Assembly: GCA_030765525.1 (NCBI GenBank)
Contig: JAVCCK010000015.1
Location: 98,734-162,733, forward strand
DNA length: 64,000 nt
Direction of reading: 5' to 3'
Source: Candidatus Lernaella stagnicola
GTDB taxonomy: Bacteria > Lernaellota > Lernaellaia > Lernaellales > Lernaellaceae
Shown here: in pieces, positions 30,779 to 40,149 of the stretch
Layout: each line of letters starts with the position of its first letter
How positions within the stretch are numbered: position 1 is the first letter of the stretch
Notes under the pieces: model-generated
Told to the model about the DNA's origin: nothing
The model's input: the letters and a program-made list of their open reading frames with translations, nothing else
The model's database searches: none
Position numbers and translations under genes: made by a program

Positions 30779-31753
30779 TCAATACACGGTGTCGCCGCGG
30801 GCGACGAGCTGCTCCACGATCCAGGGGTACGTGAGTTCCAAACCTTCGCGGAGGGAAATCGTCGGTTCCCAGCCCATCACTTCCCGCAGGCGGGTGTTGT
30901 CGCTGTTACGCCCGCGCACGCCCTGGGGCTTGGAGAGGTCATGTGTTGTGTGGATTGTCTTGCCCGCGATGTCGGCGATCATGTCGATCATGCCGTTGAT
31001 GGTCACCAACTCTTCGCGCCCTAGATTCAGCGGTTCTGTGTAGTCGCTATGAATCAGGCGGTCGACGCCCTGCAGGCAGTCGTCGATGTACATGAACGAG
31101 CGTGTTTGTTCGCCGTCGCCCCACACGTCGATGGTGCCCCCATCGGGGGTGAGAGCGATTTTGCGCGCCAGAGCCGCGGGCGCTTTCTCTTTGCCGCCGT
31201 CGTAGGTGCCCAGCGGGCCGAATACGTTGTGGAAACGCACGATACGTGTTTGCAGGTCGAAGTCGTTGCGATAGTACTCGCAGAGTTTTTCGGTATAGAG
31301 CTTTTCCAGCCCGTAGCCGGGTTCAGGATCGGCGGGCCACGCGGTGTCTTCACGCAGGGCGACAACCTCGGCGTCGTTTTGCAGGTGTTGCGGGTAGACG
31401 CAGGCGGAGGACGAGAACAGGTAGCGTTTGATGTCATTTACGTGCGCGGCTTCGAGCATGTAGACGTTGATCAGCGTATTGTTGCGCGAAATGTCGGCGT
31501 GGCTGCCGGTGATGTAACCGATACCGCCCATGTCGGCGGCGAGGTTGACCACCTCATCCACGCCGCGGGTGGCGATCAGGCAAGCCGCCAGTTGGCGCAG
31601 ATCGAGCAACTTGAATTCATCAGCGTCGGATTCGCCGAATTCCGGCTTTTTGATGTCGACGCCGCGCACCCAGTAACCCTTTTTCTTAAGGTATGAAACC
31701 AAGTTGTGGCCGATAAAACCGCCCGCTCCCGTAACCAATACCTTCGTGGTCAT
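30779..31753 (-). CDS. NAD-dependent sugar-nucleotide epimerase (GDP-mannose 3,5-epimerase-like)
   Basis: A 324-residue short-chain dehydrogenase/reductase of the extended type, with GAGGTGAG before ATG 31753. It has the Rossmann motif VTGAGGFIGHNL, NLAADMGGIGYI, SSSACVYP, the active-site YGLEK and GDGEQTRSFMYIDDC. The combination of 'ADMGGIGYI' and 'SSACVYP' is characteristic of GDP-D-mannose 3',5'-epimerase and close relatives, which make GDP-L-galactose or related sugars. In bacteria such enzymes usually supply polysaccharide or LPS sugars. The gene is alone on its strand, between a terminator and a histidine kinase gene. Confidence 0.88.
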   Translation of the reverse strand: MTTKVLVTGAGGFIGHNLVSYLKKKGYWVRGVDIKKPEFGESDADEFKLLDLRQLAACLIATRGVDEVVNLAADMGGIGYITGSHADISRNNTLINVYMLEAAHVNDIKRYLFSSSACVYPQHLQNDAEVVALREDTAWPADPEPGYGLEKLYTEKLCEYYRNDFDLQTRIVRFHNVFGPLGTYDGGKEKAPAALARKIALTPDGGTIDVWGDGEQTRSFMYIDDCLQGVDRLIHSDYTEPLNLGREELVTINGMIDMIADIAGKTIHTTHDLSKPQGVRGRNSDNTRLREVMGWEPTISLREGLELTYPWIVEQLVARGDTVY

Positions 31754-31831
31754 GTCTCACCTCATGAAGTCTTCAGGGATGGACTTAGAATAATCCCCTT
31801 GGGCGCAAGAGAAAAGCCTCGATTACGAAGT

Positions 31832-34429
31832 TCAGGATTTCTTCGGTTGATACCAGGTTGAAATCATCTTCCACACGGCGTCGTGCGAGATGGGTTTGCT
31901 GACGTAGCCGTCCATGCCGGCCGCCAGGCATTTCTCTTCGGCGCCCTCAAGCGCGTGAGCGGTCATTGCGACAATCGGCGTGTGACGGTTGGTTTCGCGG
32001 TCGCGTCGACGTATTTCGGCGGTGGCTTCGAAGCCGTCCATCACGGGCATGCGGGCGTCCATGAAAACGATGTCGTAACGGTCTTTTTCCAAGGCCTCGA
32101 CCGCTTCCTGACCATTTTCGACGACGGTGACATCGCAGCCGTAGATTTCGAGAATTTTTCTGGCGACGATCTGATTGACCGGATCGTCTTCGGCCAACAG
32201 TACCCGCGCCGGCAGGGTTTTCTCGCTGTCATCCGGGGTAACAGGTTCCTCGCGCGGGACCTTTTCTTCGGCGGCAAACGGCAGGGGAAGCTCGAAGGAG
32301 AAGACAGATCCCACGCCGTATTCGCTTTCCGCTTGTAGGGTGCCGCCCATCAATTCGAGCAACTGTTTGCTGATGGAAAGGCCGAGCCCCGTGCCGCTGT
32401 AGTTGAAAGCGGATTTTTCTTCGACGCGAACGAATTTCTCGAAGATATCGCTTAGGTGTCTTTTCGCGATACCGATTCCGGTATCGGCGACTGCAACGCG
32501 AAACATTCCCTGCGTGTCGTTTTGCCGCTCGCAATCGACCGTGATGGTTACTTCGCCTTCGTGCGTGAATTTGACCGCGTTGCCGACTAAATTCATGAGA
32601 ACCTGCCGCAGGCGGCCGGCATCGCCGACGACCCATCGAGGCAGATCCGGGGGGTATTCGACGGTCAATTCGAGGCCTTTTTCCTTCGCCTCGGAGAGCA
32701 ACAGTTGCACTACGTCGTCCACGGTCGTGAAAAGGTCGAACTCGGAGAACTCAAGCATCAACTTGCCGGCCGAAATCCGGGAGAAATCGAGAATGTCATT
32801 AATGACCTTGAGCAACGACTCGCCGGACACGTCGGCCAAGCGCGCGAATTCGGCTTGCGTCTCGGTCAGTGACGTTCCCATCAACAGACGGATCATGCCG
32901 AGCACCCCGTTAAGCGGTGTGCGAATCTCGTGACTCATGTTGGCCAAAAAGTCCGCTTTGGCGTGGGCGGCCTTTTCAGCGGCTTCCTTTGCGGTCCGCA
33001 ATTCATCTTCGCCCTGCTTACGGCCGGTGATGTCGCGCATCACGGCCAGAAGGCGGTCGACTCCGTCGATATTGCAGCGCCGCAAGCTGGTTTCGACCCA
33101 ACGTTGCTCGCCGTCTCCACGCCGGGCGAGCCACTGAAAGAGTTGCGGTTCTCCGGCGGCGGCACGGTGGAATGCGGCTTCGATTTCCTCGGAGCCGTAC
33201 GGAGCATTGCTTTTGCTCAGCGCGCCGAAACGCATGTCGCGAGCTTCGGCATTAGTGTACCCGAATTGCTCGGCCATCTTCTCATTGGCGTCGACAATGA
33301 CGCCGGTTTCGATATCAAGCACAACGATGACATCGTAAGCCGAGTCGAAAATCGATTTGTATGTCACGGCGGATTGCTCGACGACCTTTCGCCGTTCGGT
33401 CTCCATTTGCCGCGCGCGCTTACGGTTGATCACCGCCAACGAACCGAACACGAACGGTAGAATCACGCCCGCAATGACCAACAAGACCGCCCACGAGGGA
33501 TACCACTTGGTGGTATCGCGTAGGTGGAGTAGTCGCCAGGCGCCGCTTTCGTCATTGAGCATAAGGGGGACTTCGGCGGCGGCATGTCGTCGGCCGTCGA
33601 GACGTGTGAAGGGAAAGTGTAGGTTGAAGGGCAGGGGGCGCGGCTTCCGGTCGAGGAACGCCGCGCCGAATTGTCCGTGCGATTTAATGATTTCCGCGGT
33701 GAGTGAATCGAGTGGATAAGCCGCTCCAAAAAGCCATTCTTGACGGTTACTCGAAAAAACAATGCCGTCTGGGGAGATCAACGAGACCGGCTCCTCGAAT
33801 TGCTTGAGGAAGCTGTCGAGATCATACAAACCCATTTTGGACACGACGACGCCGATGATCTCTTCCTGATCGTTGGAGGCTCGATCATTCCGATAGACCG
33901 GGGAGGAATAATATAGGCCCCGGAGATGCGTGGTCACGCCGAAGCCGGGGTAGACAACATCCTTTCCGTTGAGCGCTTCCCGGAAATAGGGCCGAAAGGA
34001 ATAATTGTTGCCGGATAGGGTTTGGTCGTCGTCGTAGGGCGTGCAGGAAACGACCGTGCCGGCGGCGTTCATTACATAGACGATGGAAAGGCTGTAGTGA
34101 TTGCGAATCCCGATCAGCGAGCTAAGGAGATGGGGGTCATCAACCGGCAATTGACCGAGCGCGGCCGCTTTGATGCGTAAGTTGCCCAAGCCCAAGGCGC
34201 GCGTGGCGCCGCGGATCTCGTTGAACACGGTGTGGCGATCGATTGCGTTGGCCACCAACTTCGTGTCGGTTTCAAATTTGGCTTCGTGGTGAGAAGTTAA
34301 ACCGGCGTACAAAACCGTCAGCGCCGCAGCCACCGCCGCGAGCCCTAGGGAGACCGCCGTCACGACGAACCGATACCAAGTCCGTCGCAACAGTCGCACC
34401 GCTTTCGATCTTCCTGGATAGGCGACCAT
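31832..34429 (-). CDS. membrane hybrid sensor histidine kinase (Cache-PAS-HisKA-HATPase-REC)
   Basis: An 865-residue protein. A first membrane segment at about 20-42 is followed by a periplasmic Cache-like sensor (50-305) and a second segment at about 313-333. A PAS domain lies at about 355-470. HisKA has the phosphorylated His500 in MSHEIRTPLNG. The HATPase domain has the N-box and the GTGLGLSISKQL G2 box, and a REC domain at about 740-860 has acceptor Asp791 in FMDARMPVMDG. Cache domains bind small metabolites such as amino acids or carboxylates. As no response regulator is adjacent, the output partner is elsewhere or works through a phosphorelay. The stop is 78 bp from the next minus-strand gene start. 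Confidence 0.94.
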   Translation of the reverse strand: MVAYPGRSKAVRLLRRTWYRFVVTAVSLGLAAVAAALTVLYAGLTSHHEAKFETDTKLVANAIDRHTVFNEIRGATRALGLGNLRIKAAALGQLPVDDPHLLSSLIGIRNHYSLSIVYVMNAAGTVVSCTPYDDDQTLSGNNYSFRPYFREALNGKDVVYPGFGVTTHLRGLYYSSPVYRNDRASNDQEEIIGVVVSKMGLYDLDSFLKQFEEPVSLISPDGIVFSSNRQEWLFGAAYPLDSLTAEIIKSHGQFGAAFLDRKPRPLPFNLHFPFTRLDGRRHAAAEVPLMLNDESGAWRLLHLRDTTKWYPSWAVLLVIAGVILPFVFGSLAVINRKRARQMETERRKVVEQSAVTYKSIFDSAYDVIVVLDIETGVIVDANEKMAEQFGYTNAEARDMRFGALSKSNAPYGSEEIEAAFHRAAAGEPQLFQWLARRGDGEQRWVETSLRRCNIDGVDRLLAVMRDITGRKQGEDELRTAKEAAEKAAHAKADFLANMSHEIRTPLNGVLGMIRLLMGTSLTETQAEFARLADVSGESLLKVINDILDFSRISAGKLMLEFSEFDLFTTVDDVVQLLLSEAKEKGLELTVEYPPDLPRWVVGDAGRLRQVLMNLVGNAVKFTHEGEVTITVDCERQNDTQGMFRVAVADTGIGIAKRHLSDIFEKFVRVEEKSAFNYSGTGLGLSISKQLLELMGGTLQAESEYGVGSVFSFELPLPFAAEEKVPREEPVTPDDSEKTLPARVLLAEDDPVNQIVARKILEIYGCDVTVVENGQEAVEALEKDRYDIVFMDARMPVMDGFEATAEIRRRDRETNRHTPIVAMTAHALEGAEEKCLAAGMDGYVSKPISHDAVWKMISTWYQPKKS

Positions 34430-34590
34430 ACCGATTCAGTTCCTACGTTCTTATTGTCTTTATACGCATAAGGCTACGGACTCGGCAAGCACCTCGCCGG
34501 TATAATCGGGAGCAAGGCGCGGAGAACTTTTTCGAAGGCCGTCGATTGGTGTATGATCCCGTCAATCATTTCATTAACCAGGAGCATCTC

Positions 34591-35202
34591 ATGGCCGACG
34601 AGTCTTGCCGCGTGTATTGTTCCGGTCCGCTGTTCAACGATGCCGAGCGCCGGGAAATGCAGCAGATCGCCGACGCCCTGGAAGAGGCTGGTTTCGAAAC
34701 GTTTCTGCCGCATCGCGATGGGTTTGAATTCTCTCCGCTGCTGCCGATGCTGATGGGGCGCGGTTTGGATAACGCTCGGGCGCACGCATGTTGGGATCAG
34801 GCCATTTTCGCGCTGGACGCTTACCAGGTTTTGCAGGGTTGCGACGCCGTCGTGGTGAATCTCAACGGCCGGGTTCCCGACGAGGGTGCGGTGGCCGAGG
34901 CGGCGATGGCCTGGGCGCGCGGCAGGCCGGTTGTGGCGTTCAAAGATGATCTTCGCTCGCTGGTTTCCGGCAAGGACAACGCGATGGTCGTGGGTTTGGC
35001 CGATTTCAAGGTGTATAGCGGATTGCGTAACGTGGTGGCACAACTCCAGACGATTCGGGAGAGCGGCGAGAAGGGGCCACACTACGACGACGAGCCGGCG
35101 GCCGTATCGCTCGGTCGGCGCCTGTGGGAAGCCAAGTGCGGCGACGAGGGCTGGGACGGCGTGGCCGATATCTTGGTCGAGCACTTCGCTAATTGCGACT
35201 GA
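34591..35202 (+). CDS. nucleoside 2-deoxyribosyltransferase family protein
   Basis: A 203-residue protein with CAGGAG 7 nt before ATG 34591; the frame is open further upstream, but no site supports an earlier start. Marks are RVYCSGPLFNDAER (N-terminal phosphate loop region), GFETFLPHRDG, and DEGAVAEAAMAWARGRPVV, which carries the catalytic Glu of the family. These enzymes exchange or hydrolyse the base of (deoxy)nucleosides in purine and pyrimidine salvage. The length is near 200 rather than the 150-160 of classic members, with an insertion around FSPLLPMLMGRGL. It lies divergently opposite the histidine kinase gene. Confidence 0.85.
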   Translation: MADESCRVYCSGPLFNDAERREMQQIADALEEAGFETFLPHRDGFEFSPLLPMLMGRGLDNARAHACWDQAIFALDAYQVLQGCDAVVVNLNGRVPDEGAVAEAAMAWARGRPVVAFKDDLRSLVSGKDNAMVVGLADFKVYSGLRNVVAQLQTIRESGEKGPHYDDEPAAVSLGRRLWEAKCGDEGWDGVADILVEHFANCD

Positions 35203-35276
35203 GAAGAAACTTTTCAAGCAGTTGGAAGCCGGGTATAAAAGTCCAAGAAGAAGGCACCCTGGAAAGGAACCACGCC

Positions 35277-37133
35277 ATGAAACAGTTTTGGATACTGAGT
35301 TTGCTCTGCTTGATCGCACTTGGCGCGACTCTCATTTTAACCGCCGGTTGCGACGACGACGATGACGACGACAGCGGCAACGCAGCGACGCCTTGCGAAA
35401 CCTTCTGTAAGCGGGTTTCCGGCTGCGGCCTTGCCGGGCAGATCGACGTGTCGGATATGAATGAATGCCTGCAATACTGCGCCACGGCCGACAAAGAACT
35501 GGTCGGCTGTGTTGTCGAAGCCGAAAATTGCGAAGCAGTCGACGTTTGCTACGAAGAAGAACCGGTCGGTGATGACGACGATGACGATGACAACGACGAC
35601 GACACGTCGCCTCCGCCGTTTGTTTTTAGTTGTGAAGACCTGGGCCTGCCGGTGCGCGAGTTTCTTGACGCCGAACCCGATAGTTCGCTTTATGCGTCGG
35701 CGGCGGATTTCACCGTCGAGACGCTGGATGGCGAATGGAGTTTCGCGGAGAACTTTACCGGCTGCGAATCCTATTTGATTATTCAGGACAAACCGGCGCA
35801 AAACCTCGGCTGGTCGGTGGGCATCTGGGAGCGCGACGCGGAAGCCTTTTTGAGCATGCTTCCGGACAACGCGCAGGTGCTTTTTGTCTCCACTTCCTTC
35901 GATGAAAGCTACCGCCGTCAGTCGTTGAAGGATTTGCGCGAACAGATCGACGCTTATATCGAGGATCTGCCGCCGGAAGAGCAAGCCAAATGGCCGCGGC
36001 GCATTCACTACGTCACCGACGCCGCTCGGGAGATGCCGCATTGGTTGGGTGAAATCTTCACGAGTCCGCGGTGGGGCGCGGGTATCGACCGCCTCCAGCG
36101 TATTCGTTACATCGGCAGTTACGCCGATTACACGCGGTACGACGCCTCGCACGGGTGGTTCGCGCCGAACCTGAAAATGGCCGCGAACGAACCCGTCTAC
36201 TACAACTTTGAAGCCGAGCGCGAAACCTATCTGGAGAGCGTCGATGCGACGGTGATACCGCTCTTCACCGGCGAGGTCCTTTCCGATCCCGGTTGGGCGG
36301 GACTGCGCGGTGCGGCGACGGTTACGCTGCCGGACGAGACGGCCATGGCGGCTTTCGACACGTTGGAACTGGACCTTTATCTTGGTTGCGACGGCGAGGG
36401 CGAGTACCAAACCTGCCCCGACTGGGATTACCTCGTCGAGCTTTACTTGTGCGACGTGGACGAAACAGAGCGTTGCTCGATCGAAATCGGCCGGTGGATC
36501 ACGACCTACCACCGCGAAGGTCGCTGGGTACACGACATCAGCGGCGTCCTGCCGTTGCTTAGCGCCGGGGGAGAGTTCCGCTTCGAGTTCTACACGCAGC
36601 AGCCCTATGAGGTCGAGTTGAATCTGCGGCTTTCGAGCCAGGCGAGGGCGGAGAGACCCGTCGAGTCCCATTTCTTGTTTTCGGGCGGCGCGTTCGGTCC
36701 GGACTACAACAGCAATTTCGAACCGGTCGTGCTCGACGTGGACGGCGATGTGACGCGGGTCGAACTCGCTACGGTCATTACGGGACACGGCGGCGCGGAA
36801 CCCGGCAACTGCGCGGAGTTCTGCAACACGACACATCACTTCTCGATCAACGGCGATGAGGTCGTCCGCGAGTTTCCGGAAGCCGGTAACAGTCGCGACT
36901 GCATGGACAAAGTCGTGGAGGGGACAGTGCCCAACCAGTACGGCACGTGGTGGTACGGCCGTAGCGGTTGGTGCCCGGGCAAGGAAGTGCCGATGGTGCG
37001 CACGGATATCACCGAGTTCGTCGATCTGGGCGCGGAGAACACCATCGAATACTGGGGGCTCTACCTAGGCGACGCGTATCCGTCTTCGGGCGCGAGCATC
37101 TCCTTGAAATCGTGGGTGGTGTTGTACAAGTAA
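35277..37133 (+). CDS. poly-Asp lipoprotein with PNGase F-like C-terminal domains
   Basis: A 618-residue lipoprotein. ATG 35277 follows AAGGA, and the lipobox LILTAGC is followed at once by a run of seven Asp. A Cys-rich segment (residues 38-90), a second Asp stretch and TSPPP lead to a mixed alpha/beta domain. From about 345 to the end it resembles peptide-N4-(N-acetyl-glucosaminyl)asparagine amidase F. CPDWDYL matches CDEWDRY (catalytic Asp60 of PNGase F), NCAEFCNTTHHFSIN matches the CAEWC region (Glu206), and GRSGWCPGKEVP matches the Cys-rich end. By eye the Glu118 equivalent (YTET) is Gln here (YTQQ). It may release N-glycans from glycoproteins at the cell surface, if still active. Confidence 0.82.
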   Translation: MKQFWILSLLCLIALGATLILTAGCDDDDDDDSGNAATPCETFCKRVSGCGLAGQIDVSDMNECLQYCATADKELVGCVVEAENCEAVDVCYEEEPVGDDDDDDDNDDDTSPPPFVFSCEDLGLPVREFLDAEPDSSLYASAADFTVETLDGEWSFAENFTGCESYLIIQDKPAQNLGWSVGIWERDAEAFLSMLPDNAQVLFVSTSFDESYRRQSLKDLREQIDAYIEDLPPEEQAKWPRRIHYVTDAAREMPHWLGEIFTSPRWGAGIDRLQRIRYIGSYADYTRYDASHGWFAPNLKMAANEPVYYNFEAERETYLESVDATVIPLFTGEVLSDPGWAGLRGAATVTLPDETAMAAFDTLELDLYLGCDGEGEYQTCPDWDYLVELYLCDVDETERCSIEIGRWITTYHREGRWVHDISGVLPLLSAGGEFRFEFYTQQPYEVELNLRLSSQARAERPVESHFLFSGGAFGPDYNSNFEPVVLDVDGDVTRVELATVITGHGGAEPGNCAEFCNTTHHFSINGDEVVREFPEAGNSRDCMDKVVEGTVPNQYGTWWYGRSGWCPGKEVPMVRTDITEFVDLGAENTIEYWGLYLGDAYPSSGASISLKSWVVLYK

Positions 37134-37166
37134 AGACCGCGCGGTTGAATCGCGCAGCGGCTCGTC

Positions 37167-37505
37167 TCAGGGTACTTCGGTATACCAGCGATCACCGCGT
37201 TCGTGCCGGACGTTGAACACGTAGTCGTCGCTTTGCGCGAGGATCCACAAAAACGTCAGCCCCGGCGTATCAAGCAGGTTCTTGTCGACGGTGAGCAGTT
37301 GGTTGATGTTGGTCGCGTATCCTTCGTGTAACTCTCGATACGCCCCCTGGCACGTCCGGAAGTTCTTCGCCATGCTTTCTGCGGTGCTGTTGTAGGCCAG
37401 GGTACGTTGGCCCACGTAATTGGGAATGGCGATGGTCGTGAGAATGCTGATAATCGAGATCACGATCAGTAGTTCCACCAAGCTGAATCCGGCGTTCCGT
37501 TTCAT
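37167..37505 (-). CDS. type IV pilin-like protein with class III prepilin signal
   Basis: A 112-residue protein. ATG 37505 follows GAGGTG; an in-frame GTG lies two codons earlier. The short basic leader MKRNAG is followed by FSLVELLIVISIISILTTIA, the prepilin peptidase site with Glu at mature position 5. The globular part is very short, with two Cys absent or single. It is probably a minor pilin or pseudopilin. No pilus assembly genes flank it, and the neighbouring membrane protein on the same strand has no known pilus role. Confidence 0.85.
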   Translation of the reverse strand: MKRNAGFSLVELLIVISIISILTTIAIPNYVGQRTLAYNSTAESMAKNFRTCQGAYRELHEGYATNINQLLTVDKNLLDTPGLTFLWILAQSDDYVFNVRHERGDRWYTEVP

Positions 37506-37584
37506 GGTCACCTCACCCGACGTACAGGACGATCCTGTTAGTTATTATGACATAGAATTCCCAACCAACTCCTCGTGAGTGGCG

Positions 37585-37625
37585 GACAATTTTTGTCAAA
37601 ACGCGCAAATTTGACAAAAATTGTC
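37585..37625. repeat. 16-bp perfect inverted repeat overlapping a stop codon
   Basis: The arms GACAATTTTTGTCAAA (37585-37600) and TTTGACAAAAATTGTC (37610-37625) are exact reverse complements around a 9-bp spacer. Each arm is itself a dyad (GACAA-TTT-TTGTC). It lies between the pilin start and the end of the upstream membrane-protein gene, including part of that gene's TGA. It could be a terminator-like hairpin for that gene or an operator for the pilin gene. Confidence 0.75.
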
Positions 37626-38154
37626 ATTTAATTCGCTGGGCCAACCGACTTATTGGCACCTCGTTACTCGTTTTTCGCCATCCGGAAAACTCAACTCGCA
37701 GATCGACTTCACCTGGCTCAACCCGCAGGTGCCGATACAAAGCGAGGAAACGAATATCGTCTTTATTCATATAGATGGGAATCACTTCACCGATCACCGG
37801 TTCTTTGGAATCGGCTACAAACAGGCGTGCTTTAACGCCATCGAAACAGCTGTACTTCATCAGGGGGCCCGCTACGGGGACTTCGAGAAAAACGCGGACG
37901 GTGCCGTGTCCGTCGGTGTCGGCTTTGACCAGAGTGATGTGGGTGGGGGTGGCGTCGTAGATCAGTTCAATGCGTCCGGTACAGACCATGTAAACAAATA
38001 GAATAAAAGAAGAAATTAGAAGGGTAATGAGGACGACCCGGATCTTGCTGCGAGTACTTTTCGCGTGTTCCACCTCTTCGACAATGTTTTCCAGCAGTTC
38101 ATTGTCGACGGCGTGTATCTTCTCTAAAGCGCGGGTACGTCGGCTCGTTGGCAC
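37624..38154 (-). CDS. single-pass membrane protein, unknown function
   Basis: A 176-residue protein. Residues 1-37 are basic and charged (SRRTRALEKIHAV, EEVEHAKSTRSK), residues 39-60 form one membrane segment, and the rest is a beta-rich external domain (YDATPTHITLVKADTDGHGTVRVFLEVP). I do not recognise the family. It precedes the pilin-like gene on the same strand and starts downstream of a strong dyad at 38196-38226, so it may be regulated from there. Confidence 0.65.
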   Translation of the reverse strand: MPTSRRTRALEKIHAVDNELLENIVEEVEHAKSTRSKIRVVLITLLISSFILFVYMVCTGRIELIYDATPTHITLVKADTDGHGTVRVFLEVPVAGPLMKYSCFDGVKARLFVADSKEPVIGEVIPIYMNKDDIRFLALYRHLRVEPGEVDLRVEFSGWRKTSNEVPISRLAQRIK

Positions 38155-38195
38155 GCCGGACTCCTGCGTCGGGTTATTTGAATGTAGTTATCTGG

Positions 38196-38226
38196 TTGCA
38201 GATTACACCACATTACTAATCTGCAA
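38196..38226. promoter_or_regulatory. 10-bp perfect dyad, candidate operator
   Basis: TTGCAGATTA and TAATCTGCAA are exact inverted copies separated by 11 bp. The centre-to-centre distance is about 21 bp, two helical turns, as expected for a dimeric repressor. It sits in the 195-bp divergent gap between the membrane-protein gene and the aldo/keto reductase gene. Confidence 0.6.
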
Positions 38227-38349
38227 TTCATGTGCCAGTGAATTGCCGCTGTGACATCCTTCGAAAACTCCGCTTCTTGACTCTTTTCCGGCCTGTCCGT
38301 AGGCTGGGCGCGATAAGCTTTTTTTCTATCTCTACTTGGAAGGCGCGCG

Positions 38350-39366
38350 ATGCGGTTTCGAGAACTGGGACGGTCGGGAATCGAGGCATCGGTCGTCGGC
38401 TTAGGCGCGTGGGCCATCGGCGGTTGGATGTGGGGCGGCACCGAGGAAAAAGACGGTATCGCAGCGATTCAGGCCGCCATCGACGCCGGCATTTCATTGA
38501 TCGACACCGCGCCGGCCTACGGCTACGGTCGCTCGGAGGAAATCGTCGGCAAGGCAATCCGCCAGCGGCGTGATCGCGTCGTGTTGGCCACCAAGTGCGG
38601 CCTGGTGTGGGAGGGAACCAGCGGCGAGTTCTTTTTCTACGGCAACCAACGCGGCCAGGCCGACGAATCCGATCCCGATGCGCGGCGTATATATCGTTAT
38701 TTGCATCCGGACTCGGTGCGGCGCGAAGTGGAACAGAGCTTGCGTCGCTTGGGCACCGATTACATCGACCTGATGCAAACCCATTGGCCGGATGCGACGA
38801 CACCGATCCAAGACACGATGGCCGAACTGCTGAAGCTGAAGGACGAAGGTAAGATCCGCGCGATCGGCGCCAGCAACGTGGAACCCTCGCATTTGCGCGA
38901 GTATCTTGCCGCCGGGCAACTCGACAACATCCAAGAAAACTTCAGCATGATCGACCGGCAGATTGAGCGGGACCTGCTGCCGATGGCTCGTGAGAACGGG
39001 CTGGCCGTATTGGCGTATTCGCCCATGGTGCTGGGGCTGTTGACCGGCAAGATCGGCCCAGACCGCCGCTTCGAAGAAGGGGATTTGCGCCTTGGAGACC
39101 CGCGTTTCAGCGCCGAAGGATTGCAGCGCATGCAGGGCTTGCTCGCCGGGTTCCAGCCGATTGCGGAGAACCACGACGCGACCATCGGTCAGCTTGTTAT
39201 CGCGTGGACGGCGGCGCAACCCGGCTTGACTCATGTGTTGTGCGGTGCCCGGCGTCCGGACCAAGCGGCGGAGAACGCGGCGGCAGGCGATTTGCTGCTC
39301 AGCGAAGACGAACTGGTGCGGATCGATGCGGCTCTCGCTGAATACCTTGCTGTAGAGACGGCGTAG
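38350..39366 (+). CDS. aldo/keto reductase
   Basis: A 338-residue cytoplasmic TIM-barrel oxidoreductase with GGAAGG upstream of ATG 38350. The catalytic tetrad is visible: Asp and Tyr in DTAPAYGYGRSE, Lys in VVLATKCGLVW and His in LMQTHWPD. The C-terminal GARRPDQAAENAAA binds the NADPH adenosine. It is of the AKR subfamily that includes YajO/Tas-like and stress-related enzymes, and reduces aldehydes or ketones. Substrate unknown. The following gene starts 23 bp later and is probably cotranscribed. Confidence 0.92.
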   Translation: MRFRELGRSGIEASVVGLGAWAIGGWMWGGTEEKDGIAAIQAAIDAGISLIDTAPAYGYGRSEEIVGKAIRQRRDRVVLATKCGLVWEGTSGEFFFYGNQRGQADESDPDARRIYRYLHPDSVRREVEQSLRRLGTDYIDLMQTHWPDATTPIQDTMAELLKLKDEGKIRAIGASNVEPSHLREYLAAGQLDNIQENFSMIDRQIERDLLPMARENGLAVLAYSPMVLGLLTGKIGPDRRFEEGDLRLGDPRFSAEGLQRMQGLLAGFQPIAENHDATIGQLVIAWTAAQPGLTHVLCGARRPDQAAENAAAGDLLLSEDELVRIDAALAEYLAVETA

Positions 39367-39389
39367 ACCGAACGCGGAGTTTCTTTTAG

Positions 39390-40127
39390 ATGAAAACCAA
39401 CCCGGCCGGACTCATCATGTTGCTGGCGTTGCTGGTCGGCGCGGCCTTTACGTCAGTGGCTCCGGCCGAGGACGACACCACACCGACACCGACTCCGCAG
39501 GTCGTGCGCGCCAAAGTCGTCACCGACCATTTGAAAAAAGACCCGCCCATCGATCGGTCTGCGGGGCGCGTGAAGATGGAAGGCGAGCGGCAGGCGCCGC
39601 AGTGGGTGCAGATTCCCATCCACCAACCGCATTGGCGCGACCGGATGACGCAGTTGGGTATCGCCAAGAACGCGCCGCGACGGATGGTTGTCAGCAAGCG
39701 GCGGCACTTGCTGCAGCTTGTCGCCGGCGACCAGGTGGTCGGCGAGTATCCGGTTGGATTTGGGCGAAACTACCTCAACGATAAGCTTGAACAGGGCGAC
39801 AAAACCTCGCCGGAGGGCGTGTTTCGCGTCGTCCACAAGCATCCGTCGAAAAAGACGCACCGCTCGCTTTGCCTTGACTATCCGAACGCGCAAACCCACC
39901 GGAAGAGAGCGCGGGCGCGGCAATTGGGCGTGAAGTTCACGCGCGAGGCCGGTAGCGACATTTGCATTCACGGACACGGCGTGTGGGGCGGCGAGACGTT
40001 CTACGAAAAGGGCGGCGTGTACTACGTGAAAAACTGGACACGAGGCTGCCTGACAATCAATGACGATCTCATGGAAGAGGTGTACGCCTTCGGGCACACG
40101 GGCATGCGGGTCGAGATTTCCTGGTAA
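39390..40127 (+). CDS. exported L,D-transpeptidase family (YkuD) protein
   Basis: A 245-residue protein with a signal peptide (cleavage near VAPAED) and a Thr-Pro linker. The YkuD fold begins near residue 95 (RRMVVSKRRHLLQLV, VGEYPVGFG). The active-site stretch is ICIHGHGVWG, followed by NWTRGCLTI with the catalytic Cys. Members form 3-3 cross-links in peptidoglycan or attach proteins to it. The catalytic motif here is TRGC instead of the more usual SHGC or S.GC, which is within family variation. The gene follows an aldo/keto reductase, which is functionally unrelated. Confidence 0.9.
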   Translation: MKTNPAGLIMLLALLVGAAFTSVAPAEDDTTPTPTPQVVRAKVVTDHLKKDPPIDRSAGRVKMEGERQAPQWVQIPIHQPHWRDRMTQLGIAKNAPRRMVVSKRRHLLQLVAGDQVVGEYPVGFGRNYLNDKLEQGDKTSPEGVFRVVHKHPSKKTHRSLCLDYPNAQTHRKRARARQLGVKFTREAGSDICIHGHGVWGGETFYEKGGVYYVKNWTRGCLTINDDLMEEVYAFGHTGMRVEISW

Positions 40128-40149
40128 CGCGAGTCTTCAAGAATCAGTG

